In this document: positions 25,124-34,507 of the stretch, piece by piece
How the letters are laid out: every line of letters begins with the position of its first letter
How positions within the stretch are numbered: the first letter of the stretch is position 1
Source: Ga0074139 sp964515195
GTDB taxonomy: Bacteria; Bdellovibrionota; Bdellovibrionia; Bdellovibrionales; Bdellovibrionaceae
Assembly: GCA_964515195.1 (NCBI GenBank)
Contig: CAZETK010000006.1
Coordinates: 1-64,000, forward strand
DNA: 64,000 nucleotides
Direction: 5' to 3'
Position numbers and translations under genes: made by a program
The notes under the pieces: model-generated
What the model was told of the DNA's origin: nothing
The model's input: the letters and a program-made list of their open reading frames with translations, nothing else
Database searches by the model: none

Positions 25124-25930
25124 TCACCTGTTACTATTAAGAGGCTCTGAAGTCTTATCATTTCGTTCTTCATGAAATTGGCAGTTAAGGACTGCTTCTA
25201 TTTTAAATTCACCTTCTTCAATTTTGTTAGCTTTTTTCTTAGCGGCCGAGCCATTTACATAGCGGCTATTGGTGTAATCAATCCCGGAAAAGCTTTGGCC
25301 ATTTGTAATAAATTTGAAGGTATCACGGAAGTAACTCACGTCTGTCGCATCACTTTCTTTAATAAGAATCTGGCGGTATTTTTCGAGTTCTTCATCCTTC
25401 AGATTTTTTAGATCCAAATTGGTTTCAGAAAATACAAATCGGGCTTGATCATAAGATAGTGCGCGCTTTGACTTATGGGTTGTCGACTGAATCGTAGCAA
25501 AAGTAAGGGTTTGGTTTTTAGCGTCCACACTTTTGGTTTGGACAGCTTTTTCCAAAGAGGCGACTTTTTTGAAATTCTCTTCGTACATGGTTTTTGTAAT
25601 CGGGAGTTTTGTTGAATAATCGCCTAAGGTAATTTCAATAGAGTGCTCGTTGTTGCTTTCCACAATCTTGAATCCACAACGAGATTTGCTGCGTTCCTGC
25701 TTTTTTCCATCGGCTTCAACCGTATAAGAATCGGCTGAAAGCTCGCCATCAAAACCTTTAGTCAATTTTTCCCCTTGTTTTGCCAACTGCCCAGCGGGGA
25801 TATTAATGGGTTTAACTGCCAGTCTTCGAAGTGACGAATTTCCGCTTCCGCCACCATTTTTGCAGCCTAAAATGGCCAAAGCTTGTATCATAATGAGACA
25901 CATTCCGATTGATTTCAAATTAGTTGGCAT
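25124..25930 (-). CDS. Predicted lipoprotein of unknown function, 268 aa
   Basis: A signal peptide with lipobox (MIQALAILGC) is followed by a Gly/Ser spacer, so the protein is probably lipid-anchored. The mature part has charged helices and strands (KLTKGFDGELSADSYTVEAD, HSIEITLGDYSTKLPITKTM, YRQILIKESDATDVSYFRDT), with two further Cys (SRCGFKIVE and LNCQFHE) that could pair. No family is recognised. The gene is convergent with fliW, with one base between the stops. Confidence 0.72.
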   Translation of the reverse strand: MPTNLKSIGMCLIMIQALAILGCKNGGGSGNSSLRRLAVKPINIPAGQLAKQGEKLTKGFDGELSADSYTVEADGKKQERSKSRCGFKIVESNNEHSIEITLGDYSTKLPITKTMYEENFKKVASLEKAVQTKSVDAKNQTLTFATIQSTTHKSKRALSYDQARFVFSETNLDLKNLKDEELEKYRQILIKESDATDVSYFRDTFKFITNGQSFSGIDYTNSRYVNGSAAKKKANKIEEGEFKIEAVLNCQFHEERNDKTSEPLNSNR

Positions 25931-26068
25931 AAGAGCTCCTGGTAAAAACTTTCAAGCAGGGAAAATGCAAACTGGGTACCAGCTAAGGATTATTCCTTCC
26001 GTATCATTTATCTAGGATTCGATAGTGATAAGAAATGAAGTTAGCTTCGAGACTAGCGGGCCTAGAGA

Positions 26069-27619
26069 TTAGGCGGCCTTTTTATGATAAAGCTGCTTGA
26101 TTATCAGGCTTGGGATCTCAGAAAGAGGAGCCACTGTTTGAACGGCGCCACAAAGAAAGGCGGCTCGAGGCATTCCGTAAACCACACTGCTTTGCTCGTC
26201 TTGACCAATGGTAACAGAGCCCTTCTCCCTCATGGTAAGCAGACCTTTGGCTCCGTCAGCTCCCATCCCTGTCAGAATGACTCCGATAGAACGTTTACCG
26301 ATGATCTGAGCAACAGAGTAAAAAAGGTAATCGACGGAAGGTTTGTGGCGATTCATGGGTTCGTCATCGGTGATGCGAACACAGTAGCCTTTTTGGGACT
26401 TTACCACCTTCATTTGCTTTCCACCCGGAGCAATTAGAACTCGGCTTTCCTGAAGTTCGTCACCATCTTCGGCCTCTTTGACCTCAAAGGGGCATAATTG
26501 ATTCATCCGATCAGCGAAGGCTTTTGAGAAAACAGGTGGAATGTGCTGAACGATCACAGTCGGCGGTATCTGCTTAGGGAGAGCGCTTAAGACATTCCTT
26601 AAGGCCTCTGTTCCGCCTGTTGAGGCGCCAATCGCGAGAACACACTTCAAATCAATGGCTTCACTGACCAAAGTGGGTGTGAAGTTTTGCTTATGTCGAA
26701 TGACCTTGGCGAAAGAAGCTTCTTTGATCTTTTCACGAATAAGTGGCCCCGCATTCCCAATATCGGAAAATGAGGGCTTCTGGATATAATCCACGGCTCC
26801 TAGTTCGAGGGCGCGAAAAACCTCATTGCCTTCCTGAAACTGGAGAGATGAAATCATGACAACAGGTATAGGATTTTTGGGAAGCAGCTTCGCCAACCAT
26901 TCGAGTCCTGTCATGATCGGCATATGGATATCAAGGGTTATTACATCGGGCTTCAGGGTTTTGACAAGGTGATCGGCTTCAACGGCATCCGCAGCTAAGC
27001 CGACAATTTCAAGATCGGGATCTGTACTTAAAATTCGCTTTAATAAATCTCGGATTGTTTTTGAGTCATCGACAATTAATACTTTTCGCCTTGATAGGGT
27101 TTTTTTTTCGACCTTTTCGGGCAACTGTGTTGGGGGCTTGGTTTCAGCTATCTTGGCGACCTGCAACCGTCCGCTCGGAATATGAAAGATCACTTTTCGT
27201 CCGGTACTGCCACCTGTTGATTCGCCCACAATAGGAATTCCATACTCTGTTAGTAGCGTCTTAGCGGATCGGATGTTTTCAAGTCCAGCTTGGTGCTGGG
27301 ATTTAAATTGAGTATCCTCCTCAGAAGAACCACCAACAATTTTGGCCGATATTTGCGAGATCTCGCAACCCGACAAACGAACTAACTCCTTGATAAGTTT
27401 GGGAATCGCAATACTGGCATAACGGTACTCATCATTTAGTTGAACATTGCCCATAGGTTTGGGCAGAGCAAAGTGAATCATGCCTCCTGCAGACTGATCA
27501 TTCACGAATAGGCACACCGAGACGCATGAGCCCAGAACTGTTGAAACAGTCACGGGCCCTTTAGCCACTATGAGTTCTCCGACACATAGAGGAATGTCTT
27601 TAACAGACGTGTACGCCAT
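26069..27619 (-). CDS. CheD-CheB fusion: receptor deamidase plus methylesterase
   Basis: Three domains lie in one 516-aa chain. Residues 1-160 are CheD, with STVLGSCVSVCLFVND (catalytic Cys32) and GGMIHFALP (His49). A receiver follows at about 190-305 (RRKVLIVDDSKTIRDLLKRI, DVITLDIHMPIMTGLEW). The methylesterase follows to the end (LAIGASTGGTEALRNVL, VIVQHIPPVFSKAFADRM, ILTGMGADGAKGLL). The chain would deamidate and demethylate receptors in the adaptation branch of chemotaxis. ATG 27619 overlaps the cheR stop (TAATG), so I reject the longer frame. It is the last gene of the operon. Confidence 0.93.
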   Translation of the reverse strand: MAYTSVKDIPLCVGELIVAKGPVTVSTVLGSCVSVCLFVNDQSAGGMIHFALPKPMGNVQLNDEYRYASIAIPKLIKELVRLSGCEISQISAKIVGGSSEEDTQFKSQHQAGLENIRSAKTLLTEYGIPIVGESTGGSTGRKVIFHIPSGRLQVAKIAETKPPTQLPEKVEKKTLSRRKVLIVDDSKTIRDLLKRILSTDPDLEIVGLAADAVEADHLVKTLKPDVITLDIHMPIMTGLEWLAKLLPKNPIPVVMISSLQFQEGNEVFRALELGAVDYIQKPSFSDIGNAGPLIREKIKEASFAKVIRHKQNFTPTLVSEAIDLKCVLAIGASTGGTEALRNVLSALPKQIPPTVIVQHIPPVFSKAFADRMNQLCPFEVKEAEDGDELQESRVLIAPGGKQMKVVKSQKGYCVRITDDEPMNRHKPSVDYLFYSVAQIIGKRSIGVILTGMGADGAKGLLTMREKGSVTIGQDEQSSVVYGMPRAAFLCGAVQTVAPLSEIPSLIIKQLYHKKAA

Positions 27620-28485
27620 TAACCACCCTTCCGAAACGTGGAAGGAGCTATAAGCTTCCATTCATGCTTAATGCTTTGAAGCGATTCAGAATGACCAATG
27701 AAGAGATGTCCTCCTGCCTTAGTTGAGTAGTAAAACTTTCGAACCACAGCTTCAATAGAGGCAGGATCAAAATAGATAAAAACATTTCGACAGAAAATAA
27801 GGTCAAATGTGTTTTCGCCTGGCGTGGACATCTCAATAAGGTTGTGCCGTTTGAATACAACCTTATCCTTGATTCGGGATTTGATGCGAAACCATCCCTC
27901 AGCCGAGCCGCGTCCTTTATCGATGCAGTCATTTTGGTACTCGGCTGGTATTTCCATGATTTTCATATCCGAGTAAACGGCATTTCTTGCAGTTTGAAGC
28001 ACTTCAGTATCGATATCTGTGGCCAAAATTTTGAAGTCACGATCCTTGGGCAGATATTTATCCAAGACCATGGCAATGGTGTAGGGCTCTTCACCTGTAG
28101 AAGAAGCTCCTGACCATACTTTTAAAGTTTTTTCCCCTAATTTTAACCACTGAGGTAGTAGTTTCTGAACAAGAAAGTCGAAGTGTTTTTGCTCCCGAAA
28201 AAAGTCGGTTTTATTGGTTGTAAGAAGATTAATGAACGTCTGCATTTCGCCATGCTCTCGTGGGATACTTTGAAGAAACTCCCGGTATTCACCATAAGAA
28301 CTCATTCCCAGTTCAGTTAACCGTGAACGAATACGCGATTTGACCAAGTCTTGCTTTGACGATTTCAGTGAAATGCCACATAAGCCGTGGATGAGCTCGC
28401 AGAAATAGACGAGATCATCGGCATGAAGGACAGGCTCGCTTCTTTCATCTAAACTAAATTGTCTGTTCTTCAAGGCTTCTTCCAC
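27619..28485 (-). CDS. cheR: Chemotaxis methyltransferase CheR
   Basis: CheR methylates receptor glutamates with S-adenosylmethionine. The 288-aa sequence has LLTTNKTDFFREQKHFDFL, the SAM motif KVWSGASSTGEEPYTIAMVL, DFKILATDIDTEVLQTARN, and NTFDLIFCRNVFIYFDPASI. The domain order is N-terminal helical domain, then methyltransferase. It lies between mcp and cheDB in the same operon, with a TAATG overlap downstream. Confidence 0.96.
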   Translation of the reverse strand: MEEALKNRQFSLDERSEPVLHADDLVYFCELIHGLCGISLKSSKQDLVKSRIRSRLTELGMSSYGEYREFLQSIPREHGEMQTFINLLTTNKTDFFREQKHFDFLVQKLLPQWLKLGEKTLKVWSGASSTGEEPYTIAMVLDKYLPKDRDFKILATDIDTEVLQTARNAVYSDMKIMEIPAEYQNDCIDKGRGSAEGWFRIKSRIKDKVVFKRHNLIEMSTPGENTFDLIFCRNVFIYFDPASIEAVVRKFYYSTKAGGHLFIGHSESLQSIKHEWKLIAPSTFRKGG

Positions 28486-28497
28486 AATTAACCTACC

Positions 28498-30153
28498 TTA
28501 AACTTCTTCAAAACCAGGGTTATTGTAAGAGGGGGCGTCCCCGGATGCCTTTTTGAGCCCTGCCACCGAGTTTAACTGAGATGCCGGCTTCAGATGCACG
28601 ACATTCTGAGAAGAGCTGGGTTTAGCTTGCTTCTGTGAAGCTGGTCGTGGTTGCTCAGCTTGAGCAACGGCTGCACCTACACCTAAAATCGCGGCGACAA
28701 GATCATTGACTGTTTTTTCAAGTATCTCGGCTTGGGCCGCGAGCTCTTCAGAAGCACTGGCACATTCCTCACTGGTGGCAGAGTTCTGTTGAGTAGCCTG
28801 ATCCACCTGTGCCATGGCTTTTGTAATTTCTGAAACACCACGGGCTTGCTCTTCGCTGGCTATGGAGATCTCAGCGGCCATTCCTGTGACTTTTTCAACA
28901 TTATGAACTACATTTTCGAAAACATCACCACATTGCCGAGCGACGTTGGCACCAGACTCAACATTAGCCTTGGTTTCCTGAATAATTTGTTGAACCTTTT
29001 GAGTGCTGTCATCAAGTAGAGCACTGATTTCATGAGCCGCATTACCACTCATTTGCGCGAGATTCCCCACTTCTTCGGCGACGACGGCAAAACCTTTTCC
29101 GTGTTCCCCAGCCCGTGCGGCCTCAACAGAAGCGTTAAAGGAGAGAAGCTTTGTTTGAAAAACGATATCGTTGATGACTTTCGTTTTAGCGCCGATGTCC
29201 TCGATGACCTTGACGATTTCACCCATTCTTTCGCTGTTTCGATTGATGATATCCATGGATTCGATCATCTTCTGCACAACGTGCTTACCTTCATTAACAG
29301 TCTCTTGAGACTGAGTCGAAGTCTGGGCCGCAGCGCTGGCATTTTCAGAGTTTTTTGCGATCATAGAGTTCATTTCTTCAACGGATGCAGCTGTTTCTTC
29401 AAGAGATGCGGCCTGTTCTGTTGAGCTTTGAGACAATTCTTCAGAAGATGAAGCAATTTGCTGAGCAGCGCTGCTGACTTGACTTGCGCCGGCTCTTAGA
29501 GCCTCGATAACGTGGTTTATGGTCTGAGATGTCGCTTTCATAACGATAAAAGCTAAAATAGAGGCTATGAGCGTAGCTAGTATGCTGGTCATTATCATCA
29601 TAAGTCGTGACGATTCATAGAGATCTTGAGCAGACATCTTAGCGTTTTCCATCATCTCCATATTAATGGTGACCATTTCGGCTAATACTTCTTCAGCTTC
29701 GGCGCGTAACCGTCGGTTTTCGGCATAAAATTCATTGAAAGGCATTTGGGCCTCTTTAGCCTCTTTAGCTTGAGAGGCTACTTCCCACCACTTCAGGTAC
29801 AAATCTTTTGTTTTCAAATACATAGGACGCACACGTTCTGAAGACTCGGCTAAGGCTTTTTCGAACAACTTCAAATATTCAGCATGCTCAGTCAGAGATC
29901 TTTCGTGGACCTTGCGGCGGGCCTCTTTGTTGTCTTCGGCCAAAAAGTTTAGCAAAGTGATGGCCGCATTTCGAAAAGCGGCGCGTGTGCTGTTCGAATT
30001 CACAACCCGGTTAACATTGTTATTAACGATTTCTTTTAGCGAGCTATCAATTGCTGAAAGGCTTCGAATTCCCATGGTGGAAATTAGAATCAAACTGATA
30101 ATGAAAAGTGCGATAATAAATGATACTTTTTTGTTAAGACTAAAATTTTTCAT
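28498..30153 (-). CDS. Methyl-accepting chemotaxis protein
   Basis: The protein is 551 aa. TM1 is at about 9-28 and a periplasmic four-helix-bundle-like sensor of about 155 residues follows. TM2 at about 184-206 leads to the cytoplasmic signalling coil. The hairpin tip reads NDIVFQTKLLSFNASVEAAR followed by AGEHGKGFAVVAEEVGNLA; the family usually has F-Q-T-N-L-L-A-L-N-A. The coil is rich in SSSEELSQSSTEQAASLEE, a common region next to methylation sites. There is no CheR/CheB-tethering pentapeptide at the C-terminus. Encoded with cheW and cheA, so it is probably the dedicated receptor. AGGAGA precedes the ATG. Confidence 0.95.
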   Translation of the reverse strand: MKNFSLNKKVSFIIALFIISLILISTMGIRSLSAIDSSLKEIVNNNVNRVVNSNSTRAAFRNAAITLLNFLAEDNKEARRKVHERSLTEHAEYLKLFEKALAESSERVRPMYLKTKDLYLKWWEVASQAKEAKEAQMPFNEFYAENRRLRAEAEEVLAEMVTINMEMMENAKMSAQDLYESSRLMMIMTSILATLIASILAFIVMKATSQTINHVIEALRAGASQVSSAAQQIASSSEELSQSSTEQAASLEETAASVEEMNSMIAKNSENASAAAQTSTQSQETVNEGKHVVQKMIESMDIINRNSERMGEIVKVIEDIGAKTKVINDIVFQTKLLSFNASVEAARAGEHGKGFAVVAEEVGNLAQMSGNAAHEISALLDDSTQKVQQIIQETKANVESGANVARQCGDVFENVVHNVEKVTGMAAEISIASEEQARGVSEITKAMAQVDQATQQNSATSEECASASEELAAQAEILEKTVNDLVAAILGVGAAVAQAEQPRPASQKQAKPSSSQNVVHLKPASQLNSVAGLKKASGDAPSYNNPGFEEV

Positions 30154-30175
30154 ACGTTTAATATCTCCTAAATGT

Positions 30176-30691
30176 TTAAGCTGCTTTTTGTGAATGTTTT
30201 TGAAGGGCCGCCATGTCCTGGATATTCAGCAAGGCCTCGATGTCCAAAATCAAAGTCAGCTTGTTATCTTTTCGGGCAACACCAATGATGTAATTTTCTG
30301 TCGATGAAGACTCGAGTGTCGGTGCCGGACCTAGCTCTTCATCTGTTAATGCAAGAACGCTGTTGATGGAGTCCACGATCATGCCTAAAAATAAGTTGCC
30401 CAAATTCAGAATGATAATGGATTTTTCGTTACTTCCTTCAGTAGCCTTATCGATCTTGGGAAGCCGTAGCTTTTTGCGAAGATCGATCACAGAGATCACC
30501 TGCCCACGTAAATTAATAATGCCTTCAAAATATTCCGGTGTTTGTGGAACGGGTGTTGGCTCGGTTACGCCAATAAATTCCTTTGCTTGCAGCAAGGGAA
30601 TCGCGTACTGCTCCGATCCTAGGGAAAATGCAATATAGCGTCGATCGTTCTCACTTTTTGTGGTGATCGACCCAGATGTGTTATCACTCAT
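30176..30691 (-). CDS. cheW: Chemotaxis adaptor CheW
   Basis: The 171-aa protein couples receptors to CheA. It has YIAFSLGSEQYAIPLLQAKE, EYFEGIINLRGQVISVIDLR and FLGMIVDSINSVLAL, the CheW SH3-like core. Its start overlaps the cheA stop by four bases (30688-30691), so the two are coupled. The N-terminal 18 residues are Ser/Thr-rich and probably unstructured. Confidence 0.95.
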   Translation of the reverse strand: MSDNTSGSITTKSENDRRYIAFSLGSEQYAIPLLQAKEFIGVTEPTPVPQTPEYFEGIINLRGQVISVIDLRKKLRLPKIDKATEGSNEKSIIILNLGNLFLGMIVDSINSVLALTDEELGPAPTLESSSTENYIIGVARKDNKLTLILDIEALLNIQDMAALQKHSQKAA

Positions 30692-32391
30692 GCGGCCTCC
30701 ATACTTTTTTTCTTTTTACTTCTTATTTTTTTAGTCATTTCGTGAAGATCTAAAATCAGGGACGGTTTGCCATCACCTAGGATGGCGGAACCCATAAACC
30801 CAACTCGACCGTTAAGTTCATTTCCCAGAGGTTTAATGACGATTTGTTGTTGGGCAATGACTTCATCGACAAATACAGCAAAAGATCCATTGCTGGTATC
30901 GCGAACGATTAATGCGGTAGTCTCGGATACTTTATGCTCTTGGTGTTGTTGGATTTCCAATAGACGATTGAGTCGAAATGCAGGTAGGGTTTCGCTTCTT
31001 AAAGTCAGAATTTCTTCTCGGTCATAAATATAGTTTATGTCAGATATTTGGGGCCTAAAGAACTCGCTCACTTGTGCAAGTGGAATGATAAATCGCTCTG
31101 TTCCCAGGCGAATGACGATACCATCCACGATGGCAAGGGTTAACGGGAGCATGACTCGAAAACAGGCTCCAGCCCCCAGAGTAGTTTCAATTTCAATTTG
31201 ACCTTGTAGTTGGGTGATATTTGTCTTAACGACGTCCATACCAACCCCACGCCCTGATACGTCTGTGACCTCTGCCTTTGTGGAAAACCCTGGTGCGAAT
31301 ATCAATTGATGAGCTTGGTCCGGAGTGAGTTGGGCATTTTCGGCTATTAAGCCTTTGCCTTTTGCTATCCGTATGAGTTTATCAGCGTCTAAACCCTGAC
31401 CATCATCTCGGATCTCAATCACGACCTGCCCAGCCCGATGATAGGCCGATAGAAAAATATGACCAATTGAAGATTTTCCAGCGGCTATCCTAGCCTCAGT
31501 GCTTTCTAGGCCATGGTCTATGGCGTTCCTTATTAGATGGACCAATGGGTCGGCAATTTGTTCAAGAACGGTTTTATCGACTTCGGTTTCTTCTCCTGAT
31601 AAATGGAGTTCCACGTCTTTGCCCAGGGCTTTCGAGGTGTCTCGCACTATTCTTTGCATCTTTTGAAAGGTTTGCTTAATGGGAAGCATTCGAAGACCCA
31701 TGGTCAGGTCACGGGTGCCTTGAATGATTTTTTTCATGGCGGCCAAAGTAGCCCTCATCAGTGGAGGAATGCTTACGCCTGGAGCAAGACTTTGTTGCTG
31801 TAGAACACTTTGGTAAATAACAAGCTCGCCAGCATTGTTAATCAGTTCGTTGATTCTGAGGAGGCTAACGCGAATGTTTTCATCTTTTACTTCAGACGTC
31901 GACGGACTGGAACTTCGCGGAATTAGACCGAGAGTGTGAGCCTCAAGAGGAAGGTCTGTACCAACGCTTTCGGTAGGCACCCCCTCCATAGAAACTTCAC
32001 TGACCGATCTATGATCGAGCGCCGCTGCCAGCTCATTATAGAGTTGGGGGTTTTTATAAGACGCCCTTAAGTCGTTTTGTAAAAGGTCAATTGTTTCAAG
32101 CAGATAATCGTTGCTTCGTAAAAGCAAGTCAACGATTGCGCCCGAAACCGCAATCCGACCCTCTTTAAGCTCAACTAACAGTGACTCAAGCTTATGAGTG
32201 AAGTCAGTTAGGTCGTTGAAGCCGACAGCACCTGATGAGCCCTTTAAGTTGTGAGCACACCGAAATATTTTATGAAGATTTTCAAGATCGTCGGGTCGCT
32301 TCTCAAGGCTTAGAAAGCATTGCTCGATACTAGAAAGAAGCTCTTTTGCTTCCTCTAAAAAGCATTTTTTGAATTCATCAAAATCATCCAC
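30688..32391 (-). CDS. cheA: Chemotaxis histidine kinase CheA
   Basis: The protein is 567 aa. The P1 domain carries the phospho-accepting His47 (RCAHNLKGSSGAVGF). A linker of about 70 residues follows, with no recognisable P2 (CheY-binding) domain. Then come P3 dimerisation (RINELINNAGELVIYQSVLQ), P4 with N box (HLIRNAIDHGLES), G1 (IEIRDDGQGLDADKL) and G2 (DVSGRGVGMDVVKTNI), and a CheW-like P5. GTG 32391 is the only suitable start, behind AAAGGA. It is the first gene of the cheA-cheW-mcp-cheR-cheDB operon. No cheY lies in the window. Confidence 0.95.
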   Translation of the reverse strand: MDDFDEFKKCFLEEAKELLSSIEQCFLSLEKRPDDLENLHKIFRCAHNLKGSSGAVGFNDLTDFTHKLESLLVELKEGRIAVSGAIVDLLLRSNDYLLETIDLLQNDLRASYKNPQLYNELAAALDHRSVSEVSMEGVPTESVGTDLPLEAHTLGLIPRSSSPSTSEVKDENIRVSLLRINELINNAGELVIYQSVLQQQSLAPGVSIPPLMRATLAAMKKIIQGTRDLTMGLRMLPIKQTFQKMQRIVRDTSKALGKDVELHLSGEETEVDKTVLEQIADPLVHLIRNAIDHGLESTEARIAAGKSSIGHIFLSAYHRAGQVVIEIRDDGQGLDADKLIRIAKGKGLIAENAQLTPDQAHQLIFAPGFSTKAEVTDVSGRGVGMDVVKTNITQLQGQIEIETTLGAGACFRVMLPLTLAIVDGIVIRLGTERFIIPLAQVSEFFRPQISDINYIYDREEILTLRSETLPAFRLNRLLEIQQHQEHKVSETTALIVRDTSNGSFAVFVDEVIAQQQIVIKPLGNELNGRVGFMGSAILGDGKPSLILDLHEMTKKIRSKKKKSMEAA

Positions 32392-32575
32392 TTGAGAATT
32401 AATCCTTTAAAAATATGTGAATAATCTTTCGGGTGCCTGACTAAAAAATTAAGTCCGTAAATTCAGAGTTTGATTTAAGTCATAATTTTTTTAAGAACTG
32501 GTCTTCCCGAGACTCTACTGAATATGAGAATTTATGCAGATCGCTGTTGTTATTTATCCGGAGGTTGGTGCATAG

Positions 32576-33289
32576 ATGGGGTTAAGGCTGCTTAAGAACG
32601 AACACTTCAAGATAGAATATCCATTTTCAAAATATTCCTATTTTTCGGGCGCCAGTAAAGAAGACCGCGCTGCCCTTAAACGGATCAGAACGATCCATCA
32701 TTTTAAGGCCGGCCAGTCCGTTACTTTTAACATTAATAATTGTGATGGGTTCTTCTACCTCCATGAAGGTTTCACCAAAGTAACCTATTGCCGGGACAAT
32801 TTGAGAGAGGTTATTCGTATCGCAGGTCCTAATGACATTGCCGGATTTGCAAGATGGCATAGTCGATCCGGACATTATGGGCTGACAACCTTGTCTGAAG
32901 TTACAGCTTCGTTCTTTAAGAAAGAAGACTTTCTAGCAATCCAAAATGCTAGTGATACGCTAACCAGTGAAGTCATTTTATGGTTAATGCGTGTCTTGAT
33001 TTCCCAAGAGGAGCGTTTGTTTTCTCTTAAACATAGCACAGCCAAGACTCGGATCGCAGGAACTTTAAATGAGTTGCATCATCGATTTGGAAAATGTATC
33101 GGCGGCAATAATTGTATCATCGCGGCTCCCATTGACCGCAAGACTCTGGCGGATCTCTGTGGGGTCGCCATTGAAGTGCTCTCAAGAACCCTGAGCGAAT
33201 TTGAAAAAGCGGAAATTATTAAACGCGAGGGTCGAATTATCATAATTGAAAACTCAACGGCCCTGGAACAATTGGCCTACGGCAAATAG
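32576..33289 (+). CDS. Crp/Fnr-family transcription regulator
   Basis: The 237-aa protein has an N-terminal cyclic-nucleotide-binding-like beta roll (HHFKAGQSVTFNINNCDGFF, YLHEGFTKVTYCRDN) and a C-terminal winged helix-turn-helix (DRKTLADLCGVAIEVLSRTL, SEFEKAEIIKREGRIIII). The four-Cys cluster of FNR is missing; Cys residues occur but not in that spacing. ATG 32576 is fixed by an in-frame TAG just before it, with GGAGG further upstream. It is divergent from cheA with 184 bases between, so it could regulate the che operon or itself. Confidence 0.92.
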   Translation: MGLRLLKNEHFKIEYPFSKYSYFSGASKEDRAALKRIRTIHHFKAGQSVTFNINNCDGFFYLHEGFTKVTYCRDNLREVIRIAGPNDIAGFARWHSRSGHYGLTTLSEVTASFFKKEDFLAIQNASDTLTSEVILWLMRVLISQEERLFSLKHSTAKTRIAGTLNELHHRFGKCIGGNNCIIAAPIDRKTLADLCGVAIEVLSRTLSEFEKAEIIKREGRIIIIENSTALEQLAYGK

Positions 33290-33351
33290 GAATGTGATAA
33301 AACGTCAAAATATCACCGGCTCCTTTAATTCGCTAATCCCAGTGTGAAAGT

Positions 33352-34461
33352 CTAAGTAATTGTGGGGAGCTGCTTTTCTGTTTTAGCGCCCAATTCTTTT
33401 AGGTCTTCGACCTGATTCATAAGATTACCACGACCCTCATGCATTTTTTTGATCACCTCGGAATAGGCCTTTTGAGAAGAATCCAGACGATCACCTAGAA
33501 TTTTGAGATCATTCAAAAGGGAGGCGAATTTTTCGTAAAGAAGGCCTCCCCGGCGGGCAATTTCGTAGGCATTTTTCTGCTGTTTTTCTTGTTTCCAAAG
33601 GGCCGCCACAGTTCGCAATGTGGTCAGAAGAGTCGTGGGGCTGACAATGGCAATATTTTTTTCCCATGCATTTTGGAAGATTTCAGGTTTCTCCTTAAAG
33701 GCTAAAGCAAAGGCTGGCTCGAGAGGCATGAACAATAAAACAAAGTCAGGAGTTAGAAGTCCATCCGCTAAATGATAACTTTTGCTGGAGAGCCCATTCA
33801 GATGATTTTCTAAGGATTGAATGTGCATCTTGGCGAATCGGGTTCTCTCTTCTTCACAATCGCCGTTGCAGTAGGCCTCGTAAGCTTTTAGGCTTACCTT
33901 TGAGTCGACAACCAGATGACGGCCTCCTGGAATGCGGACAATGATATCCGGTAATAGGCGTCCACCTTCTTCAGATTTCAACCCGGCTCCAGTGCCTTGC
34001 GAGATAAATTCTTCACCTTCTCGAAGCCCCGATCGCTCTAGTATATTTTCTAAAATCATCTCTCCCCAATTACCCTGAGTTTTGACATCACCTTTTAAAG
34101 CTCTCGAAAGATTCTGGGCCTCCTGGGCCATAACATTATTGAGCTCAAGAAGCTTATTCAATTCACCTTTCAAAACGCCTCTTTCGCTTCGTTCAACGGA
34201 GTAGGCTTGTTCCACCTTTTGTTCGAAGTCTTTAAGTCGTTCCTTCAGCGGATCAATCAGAGAGGTGAGACTTTTTGAACTGAGATCCTCAAAGCGCCTG
34301 GTTTTCTCATCAAAAATTCTGTGAGCTAAGAGTTCCATTTGCTGCTGCAGGACCTCTTGAGCTTTTTCGGTATCTCGGCTGCGAAACCAGAAGGCTAACC
34401 CAATGGCCACGGCCCCCATCATAAATCCCACTAAAAACAGCACTATTTCGCTTCCTGACAT
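33352..34461 (-). CDS. rmuC: DNA recombination protein RmuC
   Basis: The protein is 369 aa. An N-terminal membrane helix (IVLFLVGFMMGAVAIGLAFW) is followed by a coiled coil. The RmuC nuclease-like core has QGNWGEMILENILERSGLRE, PDIIVRIPGGRHLVVDSKVS, DFVLLFMPLEPAFALAF and IVSPTTLLTTLRTVAALWKQ. RmuC limits inverted-repeat recombination in other bacteria. It is convergent with the Crp-like gene and divergent from menA. Confidence 0.95.
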   Translation of the reverse strand: MSGSEIVLFLVGFMMGAVAIGLAFWFRSRDTEKAQEVLQQQMELLAHRIFDEKTRRFEDLSSKSLTSLIDPLKERLKDFEQKVEQAYSVERSERGVLKGELNKLLELNNVMAQEAQNLSRALKGDVKTQGNWGEMILENILERSGLREGEEFISQGTGAGLKSEEGGRLLPDIIVRIPGGRHLVVDSKVSLKAYEAYCNGDCEEERTRFAKMHIQSLENHLNGLSSKSYHLADGLLTPDFVLLFMPLEPAFALAFKEKPEIFQNAWEKNIAIVSPTTLLTTLRTVAALWKQEKQQKNAYEIARRGGLLYEKFASLLNDLKILGDRLDSSQKAYSEVIKKMHEGRGNLMNQVEDLKELGAKTEKQLPTIT

Positions 34462-34507
34462 GCATCATCCCTTCAAGTTGATCAACTTTAGGTTTTAAAT
34501 CGATTCC

